DNA of 8,752 bases from Myxococcales bacterium (lineage in GTDB: Bacteria > Myxococcota_C > UBA6777). The stretch covers positions 1 to 8,752 of the forward strand of contig JALTMC010000925.1 in assembly GCA_027005175.1 (NCBI GenBank), in the 5' to 3' direction. The notes beneath the pieces were generated by a model. That model saw only the letters and a list, made by a program, of their open reading frames with translations, was not told where the DNA came from and did not search any database. A program made the position numbers and the translations under genes. Shown here piece after piece: positions 1 through 5,492 of this stretch (the first letter of the stretch is position 1; the number at the start of each line of letters is the position of its first letter).

Positions 1-448
1 CCTCATCCCATCTCTTGGCTCGGGCCAATTGGGGGGCATACTGTCCATGGCCAGACTTGCCACGTCCTAGCGTAGCAAAAGATAATTCTTCCAACCCAAC
101 ATATCTTCTTTCTCGATTTCGGTGCGACCTTGAGCAGAGACGAATAAGGTCACAGTGTATGTTTATCTGTGGGTTGTGACCTTGCGAGATAAGCAACGGT
201 ATGTCAAACCCGTCACCATCCGCTACCCCAATCCCATTGAAGCTCACTACAACGTCAGCTTCTTCGAGTAGAGACACTAGATCTGCAATTCGATCTTCGC
301 GGAACATCCTCATGCGACCACGTGGCACATGTTCCCAGCTCACCCAAACGACACCCGTTGAAATACCAAGAGCTTTCTTATTATTCCAACCACCCTGCAC
401 ATCGCTAGGGTTACGTTTTGTCTCCAAGTCAAAAACAGCTATTTTCAT
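1..448 (-). CDS. DEDD-family 3'-5' exonuclease (RNase H-like fold), partial
   Basis: Its 3' end lies beyond the left window edge, so only the first 149 codons are visible. The N-terminus MKIAVFDLET carries the ExoI motif D-x-E (D7, E9). Residues 66-85 hold an ExoII-like motif with N71 and F81-D82. D100 and the stretch LEELSFATLGRGKSG (119-133) fit the region before ExoIII. This matches RNase H-like DEDD exonucleases related to the proofreading domain of family B polymerases, which remove 3' nucleotides using two metal ions. The ExoIII motif would lie outside the window, so catalytic competence cannot be judged. Motif II seems longer than usual, with about six extra residues (VADGDG) between N71 and F81. 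The start is supported by a GGAG element nine to twelve bases upstream and by the ATGA overlap with the preceding gene. It is the last visible gene of the leftward operon, consistent with a role in DNA processing during replication or recombination. Confidence 0.8.
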   Translation of the reverse strand, partial: MKIAVFDLETKRNPSDVQGGWNNKKALGISTGVVWVSWEHVPRGRMRMFREDRIADLVSLLEEADVVVSFNGIGVADGDGFDIPLLISQGHNPQINIHCDLIRLCSRSHRNRERRYVGLEELSFATLGRGKSGHGQYAPQLARAKRWDE

Positions 449-648
449 GATTCGCTCCACTCATGTGTTACGGCTTTGTTTGCCCACATAGCAGCCTCTT
501 CCAATGCCGTGAATGCGAGTGCCTTGTACCGTCCCGATGGACATTGACATTCAACTTCAGCTTCCAAAGTTTGAAAGGCCGATCGAATTTCTTTCATAGC
601 TAGCTGTTGGTCTTTACTTGCAGGCTTACTACTGAATCGCTCGCTCAT
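445..648 (-). CDS. Acb2/Tad1-like hairpin protein, candidate anti-CBASS/anti-Thoeris sponge
   Basis: 67 residues. The C-terminal half contains CPSGRYKALAFTALEEAAMW followed by ANKAV. This matches, from memory, the signature of the Acb2/Tad1 helical-hairpin family (roughly P-x-x-R-x-x-A-L-x-x-x-x-LEEA-x-MWAN-x-A-I). Characterised members are phage proteins that bind cyclic di- and trinucleotides (Acb2) or the Thoeris signal gcADPR (Tad1), so that CBASS or Thoeris effectors are not activated. The N-terminal half (residues 13-33) is predicted amphipathic helix, giving the expected two-helix hairpin. Length is close to that of Acb2 proteins. The gene overlaps both neighbours by ATGA and has an AAGGAGAGG Shine-Dalgarno region. 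Family assignment rests on the motif only; ligand and target are inferred. Many members are untested, so a housekeeping phage role remains possible. Confidence 0.68.
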   Translation of the reverse strand: MSERFSSKPASKDQQLAMKEIRSAFQTLEAEVECQCPSGRYKALAFTALEEAAMWANKAVTHEWSES

Positions 649-851
649 CCTCTGCCCTCTCCTTTTTGATGTTTGGGGATCGTTGCATCATGCAATCTAT
701 TACCTAAGCATTCCGTGAAATCTGCTAAATTTGGATACCCTAGCTGCTCCCAAATCAAAGCCTCCCACCACAACAACTCACTGACGGGATGGGCGATGAG
801 GTTGTGAACTGCCCACCACAGAGCAACCCTGTCCACTCGTCGCTGCCTCAT
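645..851 (-). CDS. Small conserved phage-type protein with HNLIAHP motif, function unknown
   Basis: 68 residues, basic N-terminus, tryptophan-rich middle. The motif HNLIAHP (residues 17-23), two WW pairs (12-13 and 28-29) and a late LHDATIP (53-59) recall a pattern I have seen in small uncharacterised phage and actinobacterial proteins (HNLIAHP followed by LHD-x-T-x-P). No catalytic family is recognised; the conserved H and D residues could bind metal, but that is speculation. GCAGGAG lies six bases before the ATG. The start overlaps the preceding gene's stop (ATGA) and the stop overlaps the next start the same way, so it is almost certainly translated within the operon. Confidence 0.75.
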   Translation of the reverse strand: MRQRRVDRVALWWAVHNLIAHPVSELLWWEALIWEQLGYPNLADFTECLGNRLHDATIPKHQKGEGRG

Positions 852-1159
852 GCTTTTCTCCTGCCTACCAGGTCTCGGACTCTGTTTTTCCTCCTGCGTT
901 CTATGTCTTCTCGGACTCTGTTCAAGTGTCCCTGTAGAACTTCAAGGGAGGCCAAGTTGTCGAATGTGATGGCCACACGCAGCTTGTCCTCTGGGATCTC
1001 AGCGTCGTTCCCCAACGAGTAGACCTCCTCTCCGATCACTCCCGTTCCTTCGTCTGAGAATAAGAGGGCCGGTGTGCCATCCAATGTTCCGTCTGAGATA
1101 CAAACCGCTCCGTACCCAAGATGTACCTGTACAGGTTGGTGGGTCTTGTGCTCACTCAT
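848..1159 (-). CDS. Hypothetical phage-type protein, mixed fold with C-terminal helix
   Basis: 103 residues. The first 70 form a likely beta-rich domain with a glycine-rich segment (GYGAVCISDGTLDGTPALLF, residues 15-34, then SDEGTGVIGEE). Residues 71-103 are a highly charged, arginine-rich helix. I do not recognise a characterised family. The pattern of two glycine-turn strands followed by 'ALLF..EGTGVIG' resembles small uncharacterised proteins of phage early regions. AAGGGG lies five bases before the ATG, and the start overlaps the TGA of the broken upstream gene. The ORF is intact, unlike its upstream neighbour. The arginine-rich tail might touch nucleic acid; nothing more specific can be said. 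Confidence 0.7.
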   Translation of the reverse strand: MSEHKTHQPVQVHLGYGAVCISDGTLDGTPALLFSDEGTGVIGEEVYSLGNDAEIPEDKLRVAITFDNLASLEVLQGHLNRVREDIERRRKNRVRDLVGRRKA

Positions 1160-1347
1160 ATCAGCCCCTTCTCTTTAGCGATCCACTCGGTAACCAATAT
1201 TTCGCCTTTATCACCAGGTCTCCACACCTCGCTGTCGTCATGGATTTAACTCAGAGGTATCCAGCACTTCGTATCGCCAAAGTCACAAAAGATAGCCTTG
1301 TCGCTACCTCTCAACACGAGGAAATAAAGTTCTACATATCCGCTCAT
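1156..1347 (-). pseudogene. Small phage-type protein gene interrupted by one in-frame TAA
   Basis: The reading frame begins at ATG 1347 and ends with TGA at 1156-1158. Codon 34 (1246-1248) is TAA. Both halves read as one protein: 33 residues ending CDFGDTKCWIPLS, then stop, then IHDDSEVWRPGDKGEILVTE and WIAKEKGLI (residues 35-63). The joined sequence matches a common small phage protein pattern, roughly 'W-I-P-x-S-Q-I-x-D-x-S-E-V ... G-x-x-G-x-L-x-V-x-E-W-x-A-x-E-K-G-L', in which glutamine usually occupies the stop position. CAA to TAA is a single transition. Both ends keep operon architecture: a GAGGAGGAG ribosome site and a one-base TAATG overlap upstream, and an ATGA overlap with the next gene downstream. 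This argues for a recent nonsense mutation, a sequencing error, or read-through. No in-frame ATG restarts the second half. Function of the family is unknown to me. Confidence 0.72.
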
Positions 1348-1706
1348 TACTCCTCCTCGATCTCTACGATGGTTAGCTTTATGTAGCCGCCTTTGACGAC
1401 CGGACCACGGACGATTTGCAACATGTCTACCTGTTCATCGTCCAGCCAAAAGCCTGCATGAGTCAAAGCGTCAAACACACTTTTTGGGTAGTTGTCCACG
1501 TCGCGTTTGCGTCGGCACGGCGGGTACAATCTCATGCATACTTTCAGCCGCCCAGAGAGCTGCATGTTAGCCAGAGCAAGCTGTTCGAGAGTCGCTATCG
1601 CATCCTTGCGGTATTGCCTACCGCGCTTGGAAAGGCAGGTCCTGTTGCCAACTCGCCTCCACATACCATTGATTGATGGAGGGAAGGGCAAAATGAAAGT
1701 GTGCAT
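1347..1706 (-). CDS. rusA: RusA-family Holliday junction resolvase
   Basis: 119 residues, the normal RusA length. The N-terminal FPPSINGMWR (residues 8-17) matches the family opening PPSxNxxW-R. The catalytic block RDVDNYPKSVFDAL (68-81) carries the D69/D71 pair, N72, K75 and D79. A second acidic cluster, WLDDEQV (87-93), supplies D89/D90. RusA dimers resolve four-way DNA junctions by paired metal-dependent nicks, often encoded by lambdoid prophages in the replication/recombination region. All motif residues expected for activity are present. The ATG lies three bases after the XRE gene's stop, with only a weak purine stretch upstream, so translational coupling is likely. Its TAA shares one base with the next start. 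The leftward neighbours (exonuclease, PrimPol-helicase) support a role in processing replication or recombination intermediates. Confidence 0.93.
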   Translation of the reverse strand: MHTFILPFPPSINGMWRRVGNRTCLSKRGRQYRKDAIATLEQLALANMQLSGRLKVCMRLYPPCRRKRDVDNYPKSVFDALTHAGFWLDDEQVDMLQIVRGPVVKGGYIKLTIVEIEEE

Positions 1707-1709
1707 TAC

Positions 1710-1898
1710 TTATTCAACTTCAGTGTAGTTACGTAAAAGCCAAATCCGACCATCGATCCATTTGGCCGGTATGGGTTTGGCTCCACGCTCGATGTCAGAA
1801 TAATAATGACGCGCAACACCAAGACGCTTAGCCATGTCCTTGCGAGTCAGACATAACTCTTCACGCAAACGTCTTAGCTCTTCAGCATTCAGGATCAT
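1710..1898 (-). CDS. Small XRE/Cro-CI-type helix-turn-helix protein
   Basis: 62 residues, essentially one HTH domain. Helix 1 is about residues 5-15 (AEELRRLREEL). The HTH lies at about 18-39 (TRKDMAKRLGVARHYYSDIE), with conserved A23, L26, GV (27-28), the recognition helix starting near R30, and the I37-E38-R39-G40 end typical of XRE folds. A short tail (KWIDGRIWLL) could add a dimer strand. The ATG overlaps the preceding gene by ATGA and no clear Shine-Dalgarno is visible, so it is probably coupled. It sits inside the recombination operon, away from the CI/Cro-type switch at 6416-7137. It may be a minor autoregulator or late-acting modulator of the operon. DNA target unknown. Confidence 0.85.
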   Translation of the reverse strand: MILNAEELRRLREELCLTRKDMAKRLGVARHYYSDIERGAKPIPAKWIDGRIWLLRNYTEVE

Positions 1899-2233
1899 TC
1901 GTTGCTGGCTGCAAGAAGTCTGGTTTCAACGAAATCAGCTTCCACAATATTGGGATCGTCGACGCCTTCAGGTGACATGGACTCCCACTCCTCAGGGTCA
2001 AGACCTGGTGGAGTCTCTTCCTCCACTTTATTCATGCCTGGTAACGTCATTTGCTCATCGACAATAACAATGTCTTCGATTGGCACATCGAAAGTAATAC
2101 GAGCGATCAGGTCTTTTCCGTCAGACATATCAATTTTGACAGACTTTAAACCATAAATAACTTCTTCGGTCTTACAGTCAATCACGTGAGTGGTGTTGCC
2201 TTCTTTCTCGATAATGACTCGCTTGGGTAGCAT
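1895..2233 (-). CDS. Acidic hypothetical phage-type protein
   Basis: 112 residues. Residues 1-60 look like a small beta domain (VIIEKEGNTTHVID, VIYGLKSVKIDMS, LIARITFDVPIEDIVI). From about residue 70 to 105 the chain is a low-complexity acidic tail rich in E, D and P (EEETPPGLDPEEWESMSPEG), likely disordered. I do not recognise a named family; the N-terminal strand pattern resembles small phage proteins of unknown role. The acidic tail could mimic nucleic acid or bind a basic partner, but this is only inference. AAAGGA lies eight bases before the start, embedded in the last codons of the upstream gene. The TGA overlaps the XRE gene's ATG. Confidence 0.7.
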   Translation of the reverse strand: MLPKRVIIEKEGNTTHVIDCKTEEVIYGLKSVKIDMSDGKDLIARITFDVPIEDIVIVDEQMTLPGMNKVEEETPPGLDPEEWESMSPEGVDDPNIVEADFVETRLLAASNE

Positions 2234-2237
2234 AGCT

Positions 2238-2519
2238 CTATCCTTTCTTTTTCATAAGGCGGAACTTCTCGCCTGGCCTAAGAACCGCAGTGCAAACAAG
2301 ATCGCCTGTGGCTCGGATTAACAATTCATGACTCACACGCAGTGCGCGTTCGTCGTTTGTGCGAAACACAATCAATTCAGCTCCTGTGAGCTTGTATGCT
2401 TCGATTCTTGATTCGAGGAGAGCCTCTAGCTGGGTCACATGACTTTGGAGGTCTCTGAGCTTCCTAGACACGTTAAAGGCTCTATCCGCTTGCTTCTCGA
2501 TCTCACGTCCCAACTTCAT
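2238..2519 (-). CDS. Coiled-coil hypothetical protein, first gene of the leftward operon
   Basis: 93 residues from the preferred ATG at 2519. A longer reading starts at 2534 (five extra residues, MGEIR). I prefer 2519 because GGGAGAG lies eight bases upstream of it, whereas 2534 has only a weak purine run. Residues 1-45 form a charged heptad-like helix (EKQADRAFNVSRKLRDLQS, HVTQLEALLESRIEAYKL). This is followed by a beta-type domain (ELIVFRTNDERALRVSHELL, then a second LVCTAVLRPGEKFRLM) and a KKKG tail. No family is recognised. It is the promoter-proximal gene, directly beside the iteron region, so an accessory replication or DNA-binding role is conceivable, without direct evidence. The tail codons double as the ribosome site of the next gene, four bases downstream. 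Confidence 0.68.
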   Translation of the reverse strand: MKLGREIEKQADRAFNVSRKLRDLQSHVTQLEALLESRIEAYKLTGAELIVFRTNDERALRVSHELLIRATGDLVCTAVLRPGEKFRLMKKKG

Positions 2520-2632
2520 TCGGATCTCTCCCATTTATAGCTTTTCGGGGCTATGTGTAGCTAAGTAATCACTAACTGAAAAGTGAAAAAGTGTAACAAG
2601 CTGTAAGTCTATGATATTACTGTGTTTGTTAG

Positions 2633-2662
2633 ATTGTATATTTTAGTGTTACACTTTGTTAC
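2633..2662 (-). promoter_or_regulatory. Possible promoter of the leftward operon, overlapping an iteron
   Basis: Read on the minus strand: a GTAACA -35 (2657-2662), 18-base spacer and TACAAT -10 (2633-2638; five of six matches to TATAAT). The -35 lies inside the iteron at 2657-2666, so an iteron-binding initiator would repress the operon. The -35 is weak and the spacing long. The operon could instead be read from upstream of the PrimPol gene. Confidence 0.25.
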
Positions 2663-2666
2663 ACTA
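2647..2666 (+). repeat. Tandem iteron pair (TGTTACACTT + TGTTACACTA)
   Basis: Two directly adjacent 10-mers with a period of ten bases. The second differs at its last base. The block is framed by TAGTGT (2644-2649) and ACACTA (2661-2666), so it also reads as an inverted repeat. An AT-rich stretch precedes it. Confidence 0.85.
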
Positions 2667-2724
2667 AAAGTACCTATAACCAGAAAAACGCATGCTTAAG
2701 GGGTAAAGTGGATTCTGCCGTAAC

Positions 2725-2753
2725 AAAGTGTAACAACCCCTGTGTTACACTTT
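2725..2753. repeat. Perfect 11-bp inverted iteron pair
   Basis: AAAGTGTAACA (2725-2735) and TGTTACACTTT (2743-2753) are perfect reverse complements separated by seven bases (ACCCCTG). It may be a binding site for a two-fold symmetric initiator or a cruciform. The downstream side continues with T residues, but no gene ends here on the plus strand, so I do not call it a terminator. Confidence 0.85.
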
Positions 2754-2821
2754 TTGAGTATTAAAGTGTAACAGCGGCAACTTGCTGTTTTATCTGGGTA
2801 TACGGCTTTTACTGTCAAAGC

Positions 2822-2840
2822 TGTTACACTTGTTACACTT
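2822..2840 (+). repeat. Overlapping iteron pair next to the PrimPol gene
   Basis: TGTTACACTT occurs at 2822-2831 and 2831-2840, sharing one T, so the period is nine here instead of ten. The block ends 16 bases from the PrimPol stop codon. Confidence 0.85.
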
Positions 2841-2856
2841 GATTTGAACTAAGAGG

Positions 2857-5238
2857 TCAGAAGAGCTTGTCCCTCTCTTTGTTTTCGTCTGAGACCAGAT
2901 TTTGAACCAAGTCAAGACCGAGCCAAATTCTCGTGGGTTTATTCTCTATACCCACCCGTTTCACTTTTGGTCCAACGATACCCTTGCTGTTGAGAGCTTG
3001 TGTCAGAGAGGTTGTCTTTCTGGGAGTTGCGCCGTTCTCTTCACACCAATTTTTATAGCTGTGATATAGCGTTGCATTGGTAATGTATGCCCCCGTGCTC
3101 TCAGATACAACAATGCGCTCTGTGAGCCACTGCTTGATGATGTCTTGCTCGTCTCTCACGGCCTGTGTGAGTTCTTTGACGATGTCTGGAGTCGCCAACC
3201 CCTGACCTCGTGTTTGGTACCAACGCTTGGCACCCTCAATCGCCCAAGATAAAACACGCTCTAAGTTGTCTGGAGACTTCATTCGGGCTTTAAGGCCCTT
3301 GTCCTCTTCACCTAATCGAGAGCGAGGGAAACGTAGGTACCGAATCCTCCCCCAAAGAGCATGGTCGTCAACATCTGCATTCACAGGATAGTTGCTGGTC
3401 AACCAAAACTTATACTGTGGAGTGTACTCGAAATGGTCTTTGCGTTTAAAGGAGCATCTAATTCTGTTTCCGCCAGTCAGCCATTTCACAGCTGGTGCAT
3501 TGAGGCGTTGGTTCTTTTTGGATTCAGACGCAAAGATCAACCGACAAGGTTTCAGAGGTGCCAAGTCGAAGTTGTTGGCGTCATTGTCTCGATCCCTCGT
3601 AAATGTGCCGAACTGAACTTCAGCACAAAGGGGCTGGTCCATCAACTGTTGGAGCGTTTCCGTAAAAGTACCCTTACCCGATCGGGTAGGGCCTTGAATG
3701 TACCACAACACTTCTTCGGAGCAATGCCCTGTGAGTGAATAACCTATGCAGCGTTGCAAGTACTCCACCATCTCTGGAGCTTCCACGATGTCAGAAAGAA
3801 ACTTTTTCCAGTCTTCGGCGGTCTTTTCTGGGTGGTAGGCTGTCTGCAAACAGTAGGTAAACGATTGCTCCGGAGCGTGGGGAGTCAGCTCACCAGTTGG
3901 AAGATGTACAACACCGTTTGCAACATTTAAAAAGTCGGGGTCTTTGTCGAACTCTTCAATTTGTCGGGTGACCATAGAACGGAAAAGAAACTTGGCTGCA
4001 CGCACATTACCAGCGGAAGGGACAGCAGCTTTGACCGACATCTGATCTTCTGCTTTGACAGCTATTCCCTGCTTCTTTTTAAGAGAAGCAACAATAGCTC
4101 GCTCTAGCTTTGCCTCTGCCCCAGCGGTCCTCCAATATCTACCGTTGTAGTGCAACCATCCATAGGTATCTGTATAGCAAAACTGGCCGCCATAAAGCAG
4201 ATCAACGGTTCGTGCGTTGCCTTCATCGTTAGCCCCAAGTCTCTCGATATCCTTTTGCCAGTCTTCACGACCTGTTGGAATATCGCGAGATTCGCTTGGG
4301 ACGACTGCAACGCTTTGAGGCTTTCCCGGCTCATACATCTCCGAACATTGAGAGATTGCTTTGCTTAATGTTCCTTCACGGTAATCGGCGCGGTCCCATT
4401 TTTTGCGATACAAACCAGATGCTCGAAAGAGTCGATCCATGCGGTTGTAATCACAGCCTGTCCAAAAGGCCAGCATCTTGCAGAGAGCCATATCTGCGCT
4501 GCTATGGTCGCCGCTATAGTCGGAAGTATCACCGTGATCATAAAGCCGACGAAACTTGTCACCGTTTGAAGCATCACGCGCTTTGTCGAGCAGCTCCCGA
4601 TCGTCAAGGTCCACAGGTTGGGGTGACCTGGCCGGTTGCTCTGGCTCTTTGTCAAACATGAATTTCTCATGGATAAAATCCAGAGCATCTTGAACTCCAT
4701 CAATTTGGTTACTTCGTTCGAAGAAAGTATGCCCTGTGACAGTGAGGAAACGAGGACTAGTGTGATCGTACACTTCGATCCAATTACCTTCTCCACCTTT
4801 GCCAGTTCTGCCAGGCACTCCGTAGCAGAAGGCCCGAATACCTTTGCCGCTTGGACTGTATTCTACGTAAGTGGTGGCAAAGCTGTTGACGATTTGTTCA
4901 GCATCAGGAGTCAGTGATGCATCGTTGATGCATTTATCCAAGTCGATACCAACTAGGCCATCACCTGGTGCGAGTGCCAAACTGCAACCATCAAAGCCGC
5001 CTTGTCGGTAAGCTTGGTAGACTTGCTCAAACGGCATCCATGTGGATGGATTATTACAACTTGCCCGTTGTCCCCATGGAGTGTAGGGGACTTTTGACCA
5101 TTTGGTGCCACCCTTCTTGTCTGGTACTGAGTCATATCGCCACAGCACCCATTGATCAAGATCCTTGATGGCTTGTGGGATATTGTGCGCCCTGAAAGAC
5201 AATGCTTTTGGGCGTTGTGTGGTTTCAATAGCGCTCAT
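2857..5238 (-). CDS. NrS-1-type primase-polymerase (PrimPol) fused to SF3/D5-like helicase
   Basis: 793 residues from ATG 5238. Residues 20-195 form an archaeo-eukaryotic PrimPol domain: QWVLWRY (29-35), motif I VGIDLD (96-101; D99, D101), motif II SPSGKGIR (128-135) and motif III RFLTVTGH (163-170). Residues 213-297 match the helix bundle of NrS-1 polymerase (LLDKARDASNGDKF, MALCKMLAFWTGCDYNRMDR, FRASGLYRKKW). Residues 425-675 are a D5/P4-alpha helicase: Walker A GPTRSGKGT (516-524), Walker B LIFASE (567-572), motif C KFWLTSN (610-616) and a WGRIR arginine finger (629-633). Such proteins make primers or whole strands from dNTPs and unwind the origin. The frame stays open upstream to 6429, but that part runs antisense to the lipoprotein genes and reads as Ser/Cys/Leu noise. 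The first family motif begins near residue 20 and AGAAG lies five bases before ATG 5238. Iterons just downstream are the likely origin. Confidence 0.93.
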   Translation of the reverse strand: MSAIETTQRPKALSFRAHNIPQAIKDLDQWVLWRYDSVPDKKGGTKWSKVPYTPWGQRASCNNPSTWMPFEQVYQAYRQGGFDGCSLALAPGDGLVGIDLDKCINDASLTPDAEQIVNSFATTYVEYSPSGKGIRAFCYGVPGRTGKGGEGNWIEVYDHTSPRFLTVTGHTFFERSNQIDGVQDALDFIHEKFMFDKEPEQPARSPQPVDLDDRELLDKARDASNGDKFRRLYDHGDTSDYSGDHSSADMALCKMLAFWTGCDYNRMDRLFRASGLYRKKWDRADYREGTLSKAISQCSEMYEPGKPQSVAVVPSESRDIPTGREDWQKDIERLGANDEGNARTVDLLYGGQFCYTDTYGWLHYNGRYWRTAGAEAKLERAIVASLKKKQGIAVKAEDQMSVKAAVPSAGNVRAAKFLFRSMVTRQIEEFDKDPDFLNVANGVVHLPTGELTPHAPEQSFTYCLQTAYHPEKTAEDWKKFLSDIVEAPEMVEYLQRCIGYSLTGHCSEEVLWYIQGPTRSGKGTFTETLQQLMDQPLCAEVQFGTFTRDRDNDANNFDLAPLKPCRLIFASESKKNQRLNAPAVKWLTGGNRIRCSFKRKDHFEYTPQYKFWLTSNYPVNADVDDHALWGRIRYLRFPRSRLGEEDKGLKARMKSPDNLERVLSWAIEGAKRWYQTRGQGLATPDIVKELTQAVRDEQDIIKQWLTERIVVSESTGAYITNATLYHSYKNWCEENGATPRKTTSLTQALNSKGIVGPKVKRVGIENKPTRIWLGLDLVQNLVSDENKERDKLF

Positions 5239-5492
5239 TAAACTTCTTTCGAGTAAGATAAAAAAGGCTTTGCTTCCCGTAACATTCGGTCCACAGCATT
5301 TGTGTATTCGATTTGGAGCAAAACCTAAGAGATGGGTGGCAGCGAGCGGCCTCTGTTGCATAGGGTAGCTGGGCTTGCTCGCTGCCTGTTGCCCGCCCGT
5401 GAAGGTGAGCAGACCTCGGGGCTTGCGAAGAGATGGCTCCTTTGCCATGATGGACGGTGCCAATTCCCCTAAAAATGACAAAGGAGTAGAAA
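5239..5492. other. Divergent intergenic region between PrimPol and lipoprotein genes
   Basis: 254 bases separating the PrimPol start (minus) from the first lipoprotein start (plus). It should hold a promoter for each direction, but I find no convincing -35/-10 pair on either strand. A weak plus-strand candidate is TTGCGA (5424-5429) with CATGAT 17 bases on. It contains a strong long-range inverted repeat, listed separately. Open frames crossing it on the minus strand look like shadows. AAGGAG at 5481-5486 is the ribosome site of the first lipoprotein. Confidence 0.6.
5338..5386. repeat. 10-bp perfect inverted repeat with 29-base loop
   Basis: GGCAGCGAGC (5338-5347) pairs exactly with GCTCGCTGCC (5377-5386). 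The loop contains GCCTCTGTTGC, partly repeated after the right arm as GCCTGTTGC, so alternative pairings are possible. The arms are markedly GC-rich against moderate surroundings. It could be a structured leader of the PrimPol mRNA (about 100 bases upstream of its start), a leader of the lipoprotein mRNA, a dimeric regulator site, or the remains of an insertion. Confidence 0.6.

Larger units (their letters stand above)
2535..2856. other. Candidate replication origin: iteron-rich, AT-rich non-coding segment
   Basis: About 320 bases without a gene, between the 3' end of the PrimPol-helicase gene and the leftward operon. It holds eight copies of the 10-mer TGTTACACTT: forward at 2647-2656, 2657-2666 (one mismatch), 2743-2752, 2822-2831 and 2831-2840; reversed at 2589-2598, 2726-2735 and 2764-2773. 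A half copy (GTAACA) abuts the 2726 copy at 2720-2725. Between copies lies an AT-rich stretch (about 2610-2646) that could serve as an unwinding element. Repeats clustered beside a primase/helicase gene are the usual picture of an origin bound by a P4-alpha/D5-like initiator. NrS-1-type polymerases are reported to start on a specific short template sequence, and these iterons are the obvious candidate site here. No DnaA box is seen. A 5-bp hairpin (2537-2541 with 2550-2554) sits just upstream of the operon. Confidence 0.7.

Noticed and set aside
201-491. 96-residue plus-strand ORF, Ser/Thr/Pro-rich
   Set aside because: It is antisense to the exonuclease gene, whose catalytic motifs are clear.
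1246-1248. TAA reassigned to glutamine throughout the element
   Set aside because: RusA, the XRE protein, the larger lipoprotein, the CI-like repressor and the membrane protein all end sensibly at TAA, and no other gene here has an in-frame TAA. A local mutation or read-through is simpler.
1072-1386. 104-residue plus-strand ORF
   Set aside because: It is a shadow of the leftward operon genes, which have overlapping starts/stops and ribosome sites.
2725-2753. Rho-independent terminator
   Set aside because: The arms are iterons, the stem is AT-rich, and the trailing T run lies on the plus strand where no gene ends.
2589-2840. CRISPR array
   Set aside because: The repeats are only ten bases, occur in both orientations and have irregular or no spacers.
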